Source: Actinobacillus indolicus (GTDB taxonomy: Bacteria; Pseudomonadota; Gammaproteobacteria; Enterobacterales; Pasteurellaceae). From it: 64,000 bases of DNA. Below are positions 1 through 10,104 of this stretch, one piece after another. Position 1 is the first letter of the stretch, and every line of letters starts with the position of its first letter. The stretch lies in assembly GCF_901764975.1 (NCBI RefSeq), contig NZ_CABFKH010000007.1, positions 3,753-67,752 on the forward strand. Direction: 5' to 3'. The translations under genes were made by a program, and so were the position numbers. Below the pieces are notes generated by a model. The model did not search any database and had not been told where the DNA came from. It saw only the letters and a program-made list of their open reading frames with translations.

Positions 1-3000
1 GAGCAAGTAGGCTTTGGTGATGACATCAACTTCGTTGATGGAAAAGGTACAACTGCAAGAATCGTTGACGGTGTTAATGGTGATAAAGGCATCACATTTG
101 ATGCAAATCTTGTATCAAGCGATAACTCTATCACTATCGCAGATAAAGATGGTGCGAAGAACCTAACGGTTAATACAGGTGATTCAACAGTTGAAGACGG
201 TAAAGCAGTCACAACTGACGGTGACCAAGTAGCTAATCTTGGTGATGTTGTTGAAACCATCAACAACACCTCTTGGAAGGTAAACTCTACTGCAAAAACA
301 GGCGGTGAAGGCACCTATACAGCAAATGAAGAATCTAAGATCAATGCTGGTGATACACTCAACATCGATGCAGGTAAAAACATCAAGATCTCTGGTGCAG
401 GCAATACATTGCTTGTAGAAACCAAAGACGCTGTGACCTTTGATGAAGTCACAACCCGTAACCTCACTGCAACTGGCGATACAGTAGTTAAGAACTTCAC
501 AGTTCAACCACAATCAACCATTAATATGGGCAACAACCAAATTAAAGGTGTTGCTGAAGGTACTGACGGTACTGATGCAGTGAATGTGAAGCAGTTGAAA
601 GATACTGTGGAAGCAGCGAAAGCAGTTGAGAAAGTCACAGCGGACACTTCAGCAGATAACATCGCAACGGTAACCCCAAAATCTGGTAAACCAGCAGGTG
701 AAGCAAACGAAGAGTATGTGGTTAGCGTATCTAAAGCTGCCGTGAAAGACGCTGCCAAAGAAGCAATCAATGTCACAGGCACAGCACCAATCTCTGTTGC
801 TAAGACAGATGAGAACGGTGTCGATACTTATACCGTTAACTTTGATGGTGCTAAAGCAGCTGAATCTATCCCATTGACCTACAAAGCCAATGGTGAAAAC
901 GCCCAAACCGTCAACCTAAGCAAAGGCCTAAACTTCACCAATGGTGACAAAACAGTTGCTACTGTCGGTGCAGATGGCAAAGTCAGCTTTGATCTAAGCG
1001 ATGAAGCTAAGACACAGCTTGCTAAAGAAGAGACGGTTATCGCAGGTGATTCAGGTCTAGTGACGGTGACTTCACCGAATAAAAATGATACTGGCGGTAA
1101 AGAGTTTATCGTTGAAGTCAAAAAAGGTGAATTTAACACAGCGACCAACCCAACAGGTTCAATCGCTGCACCGACTACCGATGGCGTAGCGACGACTAAT
1201 GATGTGGTCAATGCCATCAATAAAGGCTACTGGACGGCACAAGTCGGTGGCAATGAGCTAAAACAAGTGCATTTCGGTGATGTGCTCAACTTCGTCAATG
1301 GTAATGGTACCAAAGCGGTAAATAAAGATGGTGCCGTCGCTTATGATGTGAACCTAGTTTCTACAGACAGTACGGTTACTTTCGCTCCAGGTGCTAATGG
1401 TGCTGTTGATATCAAGGTCAATACCGCCAACCTACCAAAAACCAAACTGGTTAATGGTAAAAACACCACTGTTGAAGGCGCAGGTACTGAGGCTAACCCA
1501 TACAAAGTCAACGTCCAAGGCAACCTGACTGATATCACTTCAATCAGCAATGGTGGCACCACCATCAAGCTTGGTGATGCGACTGTGAATGTGGGTGGTG
1601 CAACGATTACCAATGTCGCCAATGGTACCAAACCAGGCGATGCGGTGAACTATGAACAGCTACAAGCATCGCAAGAAGAAGTTGTATCTACTGATGGTTC
1701 TGTAAAAGTGACTGAAGCTAAGACAGATAAAGGTGCGAAGAAATTCGATCTATCTGTGACCACTGATGGCACAACCATCACCAAAGGTGATAATGGTGAG
1801 CTGAAAGTGAATGTCACACCGTTGAATGTGACTAATGGCGTAGTTGATGTACCTACAGGTGACGAAGCTAAGAAATTAGCAACTGCTGGCGATATCGCTA
1901 ATGCTATCAATAAGTCGGGCTTTACGGTCAAAGCCAATGGTGATGCAGGTGAGCTTGTAAATCCAGGCGATGTGGTTGAGTTTAAAGATGGTAAAAACAT
2001 CAACATCACCCGTAATGGTTCTGTATTCACAGTGAAGACGGTAGATACGCCAGTATTTACTTCAGTACAGTTCAATGAAAACGGCCCAATCATCAAAGCT
2101 GATGCAAGCAACAATATCAATGTTGGCAAAGCTGATGGTTCAGCAACTAAGATTACTAATGTTGCAGAAGGTACAGCGGACAACGATGCTGTCAATGTGA
2201 AGCAGTTGAAAGATACTATTACTGCTAATAAGACTGAAATCAAAGCGGGTGATAATGTCAATATCACTGGCGATGGTAGTAAGGATAAACCTTATGTCAT
2301 CAACGCCAAAGATACCACTGCTACAGCCTCTGTCAAAGATGGCTCAAGCGAGTTCTTGACTGTGACCGCAAATGGTACAGTGACCGCAAATGGTACAACC
2401 ACCACTGATTATGCGGTTGGCTTGACTGACAAAGCCAAAGAAGTGCTTAACAACGCAGCTACTAAGGTTGAAGATACTCACACTGTGAACTTAACCAAAA
2501 CTGGTGACACTATTAAAGCGGATGTTATTGCTACTGACGGTAAAGGCACTACAGCGAATGTGACAAGTAAAGGTCTAACCTTCGATGTTAAAATAGACGG
2601 TGATACCATCAAGTTTGATAAAGATGGCAACCTAACTGTAAACACTGACAATCTATCAACAACAAAACTTGCAGATGGTAAAAACACCAAAGTCACAGGA
2701 AAAGGCTCTGAGTCTGACCCATACAAAGTCAATGTTGAAGGCGATCTAAAAGATATTAGTTCTATCAGCAATGGTGATACAAGTATCAAATTAGGCGATG
2801 CAACAGTGAATGTGGGTGGTGCAACGATCAGTAATGTAAAAGCTGGTGAGAAAGACGGTGATGCTGTTAATGTTTCACAGTTAAATGAAACTAACCAAGG
2901 TTGGACAATTACTACATCAGGTAATACCGATTCCAAAGGTGTTTCAAGCCAAGTTAAGTTAGGTAAATCAGCGAAACCTGCTGAAAAAACTGTGACGATC

Positions 3001-3525
3001 AGTGGTGGTAAAAACATCAAGGTGAAACAAGAAGGTAATACAGTTTCTGTTGCAACTAGCGATACACCAACATTTGAAAGTGTGACAGTTGGTGGGGAGA
3101 AAGGTGTTACAGTCACTTCTACAACAGCGAAAGATGGTGTGAAAGAGTTAAGCGTTGGACAACCAAAAGCCGAAACTCGTATCACGAATGTTGCTCCAGG
3201 TGTGAAAGATACCGATGCAGTGAATGTAAGCCAATTGAAACAAGTACAGGGTAATATCAATGCGGTCAACCGAAAAGTTGATAAGTTAGATAAACGTGTA
3301 CGTGGTATTGGTGCAAGCTCTGCGGCAGCATCTTCACTTCCACAAGTGTATATCCCAGGTAAATCAATGGTTGCAGCTGCAGCGGGTGGTTATGATGGTG
3401 CATCTGCGGTTGCAGTGGGTTACTCAAGAGCAAGTGACAATGGTAAACTTATCTTGAAACTTCAAGGTACTGCAAATAACCAAGGCCATGTATCTGGCGG
3501 TGTAGGTGTAGGTTACCAATGGTAA
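1..3525 (+). CDS. Trimeric autotransporter adhesin, C-terminal part (5' end outside window)
   Basis: The reading frame is open from the first base to TAA at 3523-3525, giving 1174 residues with no start or signal peptide in view; an internal ATG at 409 is not the true start. The protein is a YadA/Hia-type surface adhesin. The stalk repeats neck motifs of the form DAVNVKQLKDT (around nt 565-606 and 2185-2220, variants at 1636, 2860 and 3214) and GKNI-type head or connector units. A block of about 66 residues occurs twice (1429-1629 and 2650-2847). The last 80 residues form the YadA-like membrane anchor: a coiled coil, then AAAAGGYDGASAVAVGYSRA, ending in GVGYQW, the usual aromatic end of an outer-membrane barrel strand. 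The role inferred from the family is host or matrix attachment as a homotrimer. The ligand cannot be read from sequence. Confidence 0.93.
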   Translation, partial: EQVGFGDDINFVDGKGTTARIVDGVNGDKGITFDANLVSSDNSITIADKDGAKNLTVNTGDSTVEDGKAVTTDGDQVANLGDVVETINNTSWKVNSTAKTGGEGTYTANEESKINAGDTLNIDAGKNIKISGAGNTLLVETKDAVTFDEVTTRNLTATGDTVVKNFTVQPQSTINMGNNQIKGVAEGTDGTDAVNVKQLKDTVEAAKAVEKVTADTSADNIATVTPKSGKPAGEANEEYVVSVSKAAVKDAAKEAINVTGTAPISVAKTDENGVDTYTVNFDGAKAAESIPLTYKANGENAQTVNLSKGLNFTNGDKTVATVGADGKVSFDLSDEAKTQLAKEETVIAGDSGLVTVTSPNKNDTGGKEFIVEVKKGEFNTATNPTGSIAAPTTDGVATTNDVVNAINKGYWTAQVGGNELKQVHFGDVLNFVNGNGTKAVNKDGAVAYDVNLVSTDSTVTFAPGANGAVDIKVNTANLPKTKLVNGKNTTVEGAGTEANPYKVNVQGNLTDITSISNGGTTIKLGDATVNVGGATITNVANGTKPGDAVNYEQLQASQEEVVSTDGSVKVTEAKTDKGAKKFDLSVTTDGTTITKGDNGELKVNVTPLNVTNGVVDVPTGDEAKKLATAGDIANAINKSGFTVKANGDAGELVNPGDVVEFKDGKNINITRNGSVFTVKTVDTPVFTSVQFNENGPIIKADASNNINVGKADGSATKITNVAEGTADNDAVNVKQLKDTITANKTEIKAGDNVNITGDGSKDKPYVINAKDTTATASVKDGSSEFLTVTANGTVTANGTTTTDYAVGLTDKAKEVLNNAATKVEDTHTVNLTKTGDTIKADVIATDGKGTTANVTSKGLTFDVKIDGDTIKFDKDGNLTVNTDNLSTTKLADGKNTKVTGKGSESDPYKVNVEGDLKDISSISNGDTSIKLGDATVNVGGATISNVKAGEKDGDAVNVSQLNETNQGWTITTSGNTDSKGVSSQVKLGKSAKPAEKTVTISGGKNIKVKQEGNTVSVATSDTPTFESVTVGGEKGVTVTSTTAKDGVKELSVGQPKAETRITNVAPGVKDTDAVNVSQLKQVQGNINAVNRKVDKLDKRVRGIGASSAAASSLPQVYIPGKSMVAAAAGGYDGASAVAVGYSRASDNGKLILKLQGTANNQGHVSGGVGVGYQW
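1429..1629 (+). repeat. Adhesin internal repeat, copy A
   Basis: This encodes about 66 residues including NPYKVNVQGNL and GDATVNVGGATITNV. It is a diverged direct repeat of the block at 2650-2847. Such stalk modules change copy number by recombination. Confidence 0.8.
2650..2847 (+). repeat. Adhesin internal repeat, copy B
   Basis: This encodes DPYKVNVEGDL and GDATVNVGGATISNV, parallel to the block at 1429-1629 at roughly 70% of residues by eye. Confidence 0.8.
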
Positions 3526-3546
3526 TGTAGCCAAATCCATTTAGGC

Positions 3547-3576
3547 AAAAACCTCTTCTTCGGAAGAGGTTTTTTA
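3547..3576 (+). terminator. Intrinsic terminator of the adhesin gene
   Basis: A 12-bp perfect stem (3547-3558 with 3563-3574) closes a TTCG tetraloop and runs into T residues, 21 bases after the adhesin stop. Confidence 0.92.
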
Positions 3577-3584
3577 TTGGAAAA

Positions 3585-3615
3585 GTAAGGGCGGACATAT
3601 CGGCCCGCCCCTACA
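3585..3615. repeat. GC-rich palindromic repeat, degenerate copy
   Basis: GTAAGGGCGG followed by CCCGCCCCTAC forms an imperfect palindrome. It matches the repeats at 8976-9002 and 9019-9046, the same short GC-rich family in otherwise AT-rich spacers. Confidence 0.65.
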
Positions 3616-3660
3616 ATCATTTCATATTAAGATATTTTTGAAATCAACATATTTCAAATT

Positions 3661-6252
3661 TTATTTGGTAAGTTGCTTTAATTGATACAACGCCTCTAAC
3701 GCCTTTTTCGGAGTGAGTTCATCAGGATCAATTTCCGCTAGGGCTTGTTCGACTGTGGACGGCTCTACAAGCGGTGAGATTGGCTCAATATTTTGCAAAT
3801 TCGCGGAAAAGAGTAAATCTTGCTGTGGATTTGCGTCTAATTGTGCCGTTTGTTGCGAAAGTTGTTCAAGCTGTGTGAGTTTCTGTTTCGCTAGTTGGAT
3901 CACCTGCTTTGGTACGCCTGCTAGAGCGGCAACGGCTAAACCATAACTTTTACTCGCTGCCCCTTCTTGTACGCTGTGCATAAAGGCGATAGTGTCGTTA
4001 TGTTCCAACGCATCTAAATGGACGTTGGCAACACCTTTGAGCTGGTTTGGTAAGCTGGTTAGCTCAAAGTAGTGGGTAGCAAATAGGGTGAGCGATTGGG
4101 TTTTCTTCGCTAACCATTCGGCACACGCCCAAGCGAGTGATAAGCCGTCGTAGGTTGATGTGCCTCGCCCGATTTCATCAACGAGAACAAGGCTGTTTTC
4201 GCTGGATTGGTGCAGAATGTTCGCCATTTCGGTCATTTCCACCATAAAGGTTGAACGCCCTGACGCTAAATCATCAGACGCACCGATACGGGTAAAAATA
4301 CGGTCAATCGGTCCGATTTCTGCACTGTCGGCAGGCACAAAACTGCCGATATACGCCATTAAGGTAATCAAGGCAATTTGTCGCATATAGGTACTTTTAC
4401 CGCCCATATTCGGGCCTGTGACGATCAACAAATGGCGTTGTGGATTGAGCAGTACAGGGTTGGCGATAAACGGCGTTTTTAGCACTTGTTCCACAACGGG
4501 GTGGCGACCACCTTTGATATTCACACCTCGCTGATAGCTGAAACTTGGCATCACATAATTCAGGCTTTCGGCACGTTCGGCAAGGTTGGTCAGCACATCA
4601 AGTTCTGCTAACACAAGGCTTGCCAACTGCAATTCGCCTAAACGTGGCATTATCAGTTCAAACAGTTCGTCATAAAGCTGTTTTTCAAGAGCAAGAGATG
4701 CCCCTTTCGCTTTCAATACCTTATCTTCATAGGTTTTCAGCTCAGGGATAATATAACGTTCCGCATTCTTTAATGTTTGACGGCGGACATAGTGGATCGG
4801 GGCTTTGTGAGCCTGCCCTTGACTGATTTGGATATAGTAGCCGTGTACCGCATTGAAGCCGATTTTAAGGGTATCAATGCCTGTTTTGGCTCGTTCTCTC
4901 GCTTCTAAATCTTCAAGGAATTTGGTTGCCCCTTCTGCCAAGTTTCGCCATTCGTCCAACTCAGCATTGTAGCCTTCGGCGATAACGCCACCGTCACGGA
5001 TAAGTTGCGGTGGGTTATCAATGATTGCCTTACTTAATAACTCGAACAGCTCGCTAAAATCGGCGATCTGCTTCAATGTATTGTCTAAACAAGCGGTTAG
5101 ATGTTGTGAATGTTTTACAATATCGGGGATATGCTCTAAGGCTGTGCGTAAACGGGTTAGGTCACGGGGACGTGCGGTGCGTAACGCAATGCGAGCCAAA
5201 ATCCGCTCCATATCGCCCACTTGTTGCAACAGGGGTTGAAGCGGTTCGATACATTCATTGGTTTGCAATGCCAAAATGGTTTGCTGGCGAGTATGCAGTT
5301 TGGCTAAATCACGAATAGGTTGATGGATCCAACGTTTGAGTAAACGGCTACCCATTGGGGTGACGCATTTATCTAACACTGCCGCAAGTGTGTTTTCCGT
5401 ACCGCCAGCCAGATTGGTGGTTAATTCCAAATTTCGACGAGTTGCTGCATCAAGTAAGACAGTGTCGCTATTTTGAGCCAAATGAATGCTGTTGATATGT
5501 GGCAGTGCGGTGCGTTGAGTTTCTTGAGCATAATGCAACACACAACCTGCCGCACACAAGGCAACAACCGCTTTTTCAACTCCAAACCCTGTAAGATTTT
5601 GTGTCCCAAATTGACGGTTAAGCAACTGAATAGCCGTTACCAGCTCAAATTCCCAAACTGGTCGGCGGCGTAAGCCTTTATAACCTTGTAAAATACCTGC
5701 ATCAGAAAAATCTTCAGGATAAAGGATTTCCGCTGGTTGGGTGCGTTGTAACTCGGCAGACAGAGCCTCTTTGTTAGGTAATTCGCTAATCAAAAAACGC
5801 CCCGAAGCCATATCTAATGTAGCAAGGGCGAAGACGCCTTTTTCTTGATAAATTGCGGCGACCAAATTGTCTTGGCGTTCTGGTAGCAACGCTTCGTCGC
5901 TGACTGTTCCTGGTGTGACAATTCGTACGACTTTACGCTCAACAGGGCCTTTACTGGTTGCAGGATCGCCGATTTGCTCACAAATCGCCACACTCTCACC
6001 CAATGCCACCAACTTCGCCAAATAACCTTCAACAGCGTGATACGGCACACCTGCCATTGGAATTGGCTCACCTGCTGATTGCCCACGTTTAGTCAGAGAA
6101 ATATCTAACAACGCAGCCGCTTTTTTGGCATCGTCGTAAAATAACTCGTAAAAATCGCCCATACGATAGAACAGAAGAATATCGGGATTTTGGGCTTTGA
6201 GTTGGAGATATTGGGCCATCATTGGCGTGTGGTTTGAGAGATTTTGGGTCAT
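3661..6252 (-). CDS. mutS: DNA mismatch repair protein MutS
   Basis: An 863-residue protein of normal MutS length. It recognises mispairs and small loops and starts methyl-directed repair with MutL and MutH. The N-terminal mismatch-reading motif F-Y-E is at residues 34-36 (GDFYELF). The C-terminal ABC-type ATPase carries the Walker [14 protein letters not shown] and the signature and Walker B stretch [15 protein letters not shown]. It is transcribed alone, convergent with the adhesin gene. A small 8-bp inverted repeat at 3637-3658, just past the stop, may help end transcription. The gene looks intact. Confidence 0.98.
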   Translation of the reverse strand: MTQNLSNHTPMMAQYLQLKAQNPDILLFYRMGDFYELFYDDAKKAAALLDISLTKRGQSAGEPIPMAGVPYHAVEGYLAKLVALGESVAICEQIGDPATSKGPVERKVVRIVTPGTVSDEALLPERQDNLVAAIYQEKGVFALATLDMASGRFLISELPNKEALSAELQRTQPAEILYPEDFSDAGILQGYKGLRRRPVWEFELVTAIQLLNRQFGTQNLTGFGVEKAVVALCAAGCVLHYAQETQRTALPHINSIHLAQNSDTVLLDAATRRNLELTTNLAGGTENTLAAVLDKCVTPMGSRLLKRWIHQPIRDLAKLHTRQQTILALQTNECIEPLQPLLQQVGDMERILARIALRTARPRDLTRLRTALEHIPDIVKHSQHLTACLDNTLKQIADFSELFELLSKAIIDNPPQLIRDGGVIAEGYNAELDEWRNLAEGATKFLEDLEARERAKTGIDTLKIGFNAVHGYYIQISQGQAHKAPIHYVRRQTLKNAERYIIPELKTYEDKVLKAKGASLALEKQLYDELFELIMPRLGELQLASLVLAELDVLTNLAERAESLNYVMPSFSYQRGVNIKGGRHPVVEQVLKTPFIANPVLLNPQRHLLIVTGPNMGGKSTYMRQIALITLMAYIGSFVPADSAEIGPIDRIFTRIGASDDLASGRSTFMVEMTEMANILHQSSENSLVLVDEIGRGTSTYDGLSLAWACAEWLAKKTQSLTLFATHYFELTSLPNQLKGVANVHLDALEHNDTIAFMHSVQEGAASKSYGLAVAALAGVPKQVIQLAKQKLTQLEQLSQQTAQLDANPQQDLLFSANLQNIEPISPLVEPSTVEQALAEIDPDELTPKKALEALYQLKQLTK

Positions 6253-6297
6253 AGCGCTATCAATTAAATTAATTTGATGGCTATTTTAACAGAAAAG

Positions 6298-6353
6298 CAA
6301 GCGGTGGGTTGAGCTTAAAAATTTGTAAATGTTTATGCATAACTCACCGCTTG
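6298..6353 (-). terminator. Paired uptake-signal hairpin after the AfuA-like gene
   Basis: Two facing uptake-signal copies (6298-6310 and 6341-6353) form a stem of 12 matches in 13, placed just past the stop of the gene at 6362. Facing uptake-signal pairs often serve as terminators in Pasteurellaceae. Confidence 0.6.
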
Positions 6354-6361
6354 TATAATAT

Positions 6362-7387
6362 TTATTTTGCTAGTTTCACTTCATTGACCCATTTATCAAT
6401 AAGGTGGCGACGGATCTCGTTAGAGCCAAATTTATCAAAATCATAGTCGATTAATTTTAGTTCACGTGGATTTTGGGCAAATGGAGATGGTTCAGCATTA
6501 ACATTTGTTGGTACATGATGAGATTCCCCTTCCTTCCAAGAAAGCTCTTGGGCTTCTTTTGACATTACCCAGTCAGCAAAAAGTTGTGCATTTTTCAAAT
6601 TACGTGCATTTTTTATGACACTAATTCCACCCAACTCATATCCAGTACCTTCGCAAGGTACAACAAGTTCTATTGGTGCTCCATGCTCTTTTTCATAGGA
6701 ATAGTTTTGCAAGAATCCAATACCAATCGTTGTTTCTCCTCTTGCTGTGTTACGTGATGGAGCTGTTCCTGCTTTTGGATATTGTGAAATGTTATGATCG
6801 AGCTTTTTCAGATAATCGAAGGCTTCATCTTCTCCCCAAAGTTGCATAAAAGTGGAGATTGCTGTGTAGGCTGTACCTGAGCTTTGTGGATCTGCAATTT
6901 GGATTTCATTTTTAAATTTCGGGGACAATAAGTCTTTCCAACATTTTGGTATTTCAGTTACACCGAGCTTTTTCAAACGTTCGGTATTTACGCCAAAACC
7001 TAAAACACCCATATAAGTGATAGAGCTATATCCATTTCCTAACTTTTGGAATTGGGGAAGTACTTCGGCTAATTTTGGCGATGTATAAGCATCAAGTAAG
7101 CCTAGTTCGCTTGCTTGTAAATGTGAATCAAATGGTCCGCCATACCAAACGTCTGCTTGTGGATTAGCCCTTTCGGCTTCTATTTTGGCTAGTGTACTTC
7201 CAGAACTATTACGAATAAAAGACGTTTTAACATCATATCGTTTGCTAAATTCTTGAACCGCTTTTTCACATACCGTATTTTGTGCACTACAATAAACGAC
7301 TAATCGTCCTTCAGCTTTTGCATTTGCAGACATTGTTAACGTAGTGAGAAGTATTGAGGTCAGTATTGAGATTTTTGTGAATTTCAT
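6362..7387 (-). CDS. AfuA-like periplasmic binding protein of an ABC transporter
   Basis: The start at 7387 is chosen because AAGGAGAAC lies just upstream; an in-frame ATG ten codons earlier has no such site. This gives 341 residues with a signal peptide (MKFTKISILTSILLTTLTMSANA). The mature part resembles AfuA of Actinobacillus pleuropneumoniae: RLVVYCSAQN, FIRNSSGSTLAKIEAER, QADVWYGG, EIQIADPQSSGTAYTA and CEGTGYELGGISVIK. AfuA was first called an iron-binding protein but was later shown to bind hexose phosphates, so the substrate here could be a sugar phosphate or ferric iron. No permease or ATPase gene is adjacent, so it is either an orphan or uses a transporter encoded elsewhere. Confidence 0.85.
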   Translation of the reverse strand: MKFTKISILTSILLTTLTMSANAKAEGRLVVYCSAQNTVCEKAVQEFSKRYDVKTSFIRNSSGSTLAKIEAERANPQADVWYGGPFDSHLQASELGLLDAYTSPKLAEVLPQFQKLGNGYSSITYMGVLGFGVNTERLKKLGVTEIPKCWKDLLSPKFKNEIQIADPQSSGTAYTAISTFMQLWGEDEAFDYLKKLDHNISQYPKAGTAPSRNTARGETTIGIGFLQNYSYEKEHGAPIELVVPCEGTGYELGGISVIKNARNLKNAQLFADWVMSKEAQELSWKEGESHHVPTNVNAEPSPFAQNPRELKLIDYDFDKFGSNEIRRHLIDKWVNEVKLAK

Positions 7388-7579
7388 TGTGTTCTCCTTG
7401 TTCTCTCTATATATCATGTATTCGTTGTACTAAAATGCAGCACAAGTTAAATGGTATAAAATTTTTATGGCGAATACCGTGAGCTGTTTCACAAAATAAG
7501 GAATCTTTAAGAAGTGAGAAAATAGTGGAATAAGTATGTTGTGTAGGTAGAGATGACTTTATTTAGATTGGGAGTGTAA

Positions 7580-7624
7580 AAGCGGTAAGATTATTTGCAA
7601 AATTTGCAAGCAATCTTACCGCTT
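7580..7624 (-). terminator. Paired uptake-signal hairpin after hslU
   Basis: A perfect 13-bp inverted repeat (7580-7592 with 7612-7624) contains two facing uptake signals, directly after the hslU stop. It probably ends the hslVU transcript. Confidence 0.65.
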
Positions 7625-7630
7625 GTAAGA

Positions 7631-8953
7631 TTAAAGAATAAAGCGACTTAAATCTTCATTCTCAACTACATCATTCAACGCATCAGACACATACTTCTCG
7701 TCAATCACGATTTTCTCGCCTGAACGTTCGCTGGCATCGAATGAAATCCCGTCCATTAAGCGTTCTAACACGGTGTGTAAACGTCTTGCACCAATATTTT
7801 CGGTTTTTTCGTTTACACGGAATGCAGATTCGGCGATACGGCTGATACCGTCTTTGGTGAACTCAATATCCACGCCTTCGGTTTTCATTAACTCACGGTA
7901 TTGTAAGGTTAAAGACGCATTCGGCTCGGTTAAAATACGCTCAAAATCTTCTTTGTTAAGCGATTTAAGCTCTACACGAATTGGTAAACGACCTTGTAAT
8001 TCTGGCAGTAAATCAGATGGACGAGCTACTTGGAAGGCACCAGAACAGATAAAGAGAATATGATCTGTTTTCACCATACCGTGTTTAGTATTGACTGTCG
8101 AACCTTCGATAATCGGCAGTAAATCACGTTGCACGCCTTCACGGCTTACATCACCGCCACTGTGTTCGCCTTTTTTACAGATTTTATCAATCTCATCAAT
8201 AAAGACGATACCGTGTTGTTCAACCGCTTCAATCGCTTGCTGTTTCAACTCTTCAGGATTAACCAGCTTCGCCGCTTCTTCGTCCACCATCACTTTTAAC
8301 GCATCTTTAATTTTCATTTTGCGTTTTTTCGTTTTGTTTGGCGACATTCCCTCAAAGAGAGATTGCAGTTGGGAAGTCATCTCTTCCATACCTGGTGGGG
8401 TCATAATTTCAACACTCACTTGGGTTGCGACATCAATTTCAATCTCTTTATCGTCAAGCTGACCTTCACGCAATTTTTTACGGAAAATCTGGCGAGTAGA
8501 AGCGTTGTCGCTCTCTTGTACGTTACCCCATTGATCTTTCGCTGGCGGTAATAACACATCTAAAATACGATCTTCCGCTGCATCTTGCGCACGCATACGA
8601 TTTTTTTCGACCGCTTGTTGGCGAACCAATTTCATTGAAACATCAGCAAGATCACGAATAATCGAGTCCACTTCTTTACCCACATAGCCGACTTCGGTAA
8701 ATTTCGTTGCTTCAACTTTGATAAACGGTGCATTGGCAAGTTTTGCCAAACGGCGAGCGATCTCGGTTTTACCCACGCCTGTTGGGCCGATCATCAGAAT
8801 ATTTTTCGGGGTCACTTCTTGACGCAGTTCTTCTGGCAACTGCATACGGCGCCAGCGGTTACGCAGAGCAATCGCTACTGCACGTTTAGCTTCATTTTGT
8901 CCGATAATATGTGCGTCTAATTCAGACACAATTTCACGAGGGGTCATTGACAT
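7631..8953 (-). CDS. hslU: ATP-dependent protease ATPase subunit HslU
   Basis: A 440-residue AAA+ unfoldase that feeds substrates to the HslV peptidase (ClpYQ system) in the cytoplasm. The N-terminus is the typical [20 protein letters not shown]. Walker A is [18 protein letters not shown] and Walker B is [11 protein letters not shown]. The variable I-domain lies between them, followed by the C-terminal sensor region with [13 protein letters not shown]. The protein ends in RFIL, the tail that inserts into HslV. It lies downstream of hslV, separated by 101 bases holding a GC-rich inverted repeat. Confidence 0.98.
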   Translation of the reverse strand: MSMTPREIVSELDAHIIGQNEAKRAVAIALRNRWRRMQLPEELRQEVTPKNILMIGPTGVGKTEIARRLAKLANAPFIKVEATKFTEVGYVGKEVDSIIRDLADVSMKLVRQQAVEKNRMRAQDAAEDRILDVLLPPAKDQWGNVQESDNASTRQIFRKKLREGQLDDKEIEIDVATQVSVEIMTPPGMEEMTSQLQSLFEGMSPNKTKKRKMKIKDALKVMVDEEAAKLVNPEELKQQAIEAVEQHGIVFIDEIDKICKKGEHSGGDVSREGVQRDLLPIIEGSTVNTKHGMVKTDHILFICSGAFQVARPSDLLPELQGRLPIRVELKSLNKEDFERILTEPNASLTLQYRELMKTEGVDIEFTKDGISRIAESAFRVNEKTENIGARRLHTVLERLMDGISFDASERSGEKIVIDEKYVSDALNDVVENEDLSRFIL

Positions 8954-8975
8954 AGTGTTATCTCTGTAAAAATCT

Positions 8976-9002
8976 TGTAGGGGCGGGTCCTGTGCCCGCC
9001 CG
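8976..9002. repeat. GC-rich repeat, left arm, in the hslV-hslU spacer
   Basis: The arm reads TGTAGGGGCGGGTCCTGTGC then CCGCCCG. With 9019-9046 it forms an inverted pair of about 27 bp with two mismatches and a 16-base loop. It is transcribed between hslV and hslU. Confidence 0.8.
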
Positions 9003-9018
9003 AAAATATCATAGAAGT

Positions 9019-9046
9019 ACGGGCGGGTACAGGACCCGCCCCTACA
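9019..9046. repeat. GC-rich repeat, right arm, in the hslV-hslU spacer
   Basis: This is the inverted partner of 8976-9002. A third, diverged copy is at 3585-3615. Each copy is also internally self-complementary (GGGCGGG with CCCGCCC). Confidence 0.8.
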
Positions 9047-9054
9047 TAATAGGT

Positions 9055-9576
9055 TTAAACCTCTTCAATCACGTGATTATGGTTGCTGTAAATATCAATA
9101 TCCCCAGCAATTTTTAACGCTTCTGCCACGATTTCTTTAGCAGAAAGATTATTTTCCGTTCTTAATAGGGCAAGGGCAGCGGCTTTTGCATAGTTACCAC
9201 CTGAGCCGATGGCTAATACATCAAATTCAGGCTCAATGACATCGCCGCTACCTGAAACCAGCAAAAACTCACTTTCGTTTGCAACGATCATCATCGCTTC
9301 TAATTTGCGAAGTGAACGCTCGGTACGCCATTCTTTTGCAAGTTCAACCGCAGATTTGACTAAATGCCCTTGATGTAATTCAAGTTTTTTCTCAAACAGA
9401 TCACGTAAAATAAAGGCATCTGCCGTTGAACCAGCAAAGCCAGTTACCACTTTATCTTTATATAAACGGCGAACTTTACGCACCGTACCTTTTTCTACGC
9501 AATTGCCTAAAGTTGCTTGTCCGTCACCGCCGATAGCGACTTTGCCATCTTTGCGAACACATACGATCGTTGTCAT
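9055..9576 (-). CDS. hslV: ATP-dependent protease peptidase subunit HslV
   Basis: A 173-residue threonine peptidase, the proteolytic double hexamer that works with HslU. After removal of the first Met, Thr2 ([12 protein letters not shown]) is the nucleophile. The proteasome-beta-like core includes [21 protein letters not shown] and [13 protein letters not shown]. It is the first gene of the hslVU pair and is of normal length. Confidence 0.98.
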   Translation of the reverse strand: MTTIVCVRKDGKVAIGGDGQATLGNCVEKGTVRKVRRLYKDKVVTGFAGSTADAFILRDLFEKKLELHQGHLVKSAVELAKEWRTERSLRKLEAMMIVANESEFLLVSGSGDVIEPEFDVLAIGSGGNYAKAAALALLRTENNLSAKEIVAEALKIAGDIDIYSNHNHVIEEV

Positions 9577-9742
9577 TGGAATTCCTATATTTCTAAAAAA
9601 CTGTGTGCATATTTGAGGGCAATCTCACCAGTTTCAAGTGCAAGCGGTGAGATAGGCAAAAAAATTTGTAAAGTGAATAGAAAATAAGGTCAGAAAGCTT
9701 AAAATATCAACGTCTATTTGATTTAATGTAAGGAGCATAAAA

Positions 9743-10054
9743 ATGGTACAAATTTTAAAAAATATCTTTGGTTCAGGCAGAACAGCACAAAGTGATGCAC
9801 TTTCCGTAGAGGAAATGGCACCTAAAATTATTGATGCGTTAGGAACCGCAGAAAATATCGAATCTTTAGATTTCTGTTTAACACGTTTGAGAGTTCAGCT
9901 TAAATCGAAAGATAAGGTTGATCGAAAAGCATTAAAAGCACTAGGGGCGGCCGAAGTGGTTACGATTCATGACAATAATATTCATGTCATTTTCGGCACA
10001 AAATCGGAAAGTTATGCCAATGCGATTAATGCGATCTTGACGGCAAAAGTCTAA
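9743..10054 (+). CDS. Stand-alone PTS IIB domain (glucose type)
   Basis: A 103-residue protein whose residues 21-100 match the EIIB domain of glucose/N-acetylglucosamine PTS permeases. The phosphorylated Cys is at residue 45 in the motif FCLTRLRVQL. No IIC or IIA gene is adjacent and no membrane segment is present, so it is a free-standing IIB. It could phosphorylate sugar through a IIC encoded elsewhere or act as a phosphorylation-state sensor. The start has a good ribosome site (AAGGAGC). It is monocistronic with its own terminator. Confidence 0.85.
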   Translation: MVQILKNIFGSGRTAQSDALSVEEMAPKIIDALGTAENIESLDFCLTRLRVQLKSKDKVDRKALKALGAAEVVTIHDNNIHVIFGTKSESYANAINAILTAKV

Positions 10055-10067
10055 TAGCAAAAGCAAT

Positions 10068-10100
10068 AAAGCCACTTTGGTAATGCAAGGTGGCTTTTTC
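10068..10100. terminator. Bidirectional terminator between the IIB gene and sfsA
   Basis: A 12-bp stem (10068-10079 with 10086-10097, one G-U pair) closes a 6-base loop and is flanked by A and T runs. It sits between two convergent genes. Confidence 0.9.
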
Positions 10101-10104
10101 GTGA

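Noticed and set aside
1650..2267. Long minus-strand open frame opposite the adhesin gene (205 residues), and a similar 263-residue one at 2478-3269
   Set aside because: They mirror the repetitive codon pattern of the adhesin on the other strand, lack ribosome sites and have low-complexity Ser/Thr/Leu composition.
409..3525. Reading the adhesin as a complete 1038-residue gene starting at 409
   Set aside because: The frame is open to base 1 and no signal peptide follows the ATG at 409; the gene is cut by the window edge.
8091..8462. Plus-strand open frame inside hslU
   Set aside because: It is the complement of strongly conserved HslU codons; no start signal.
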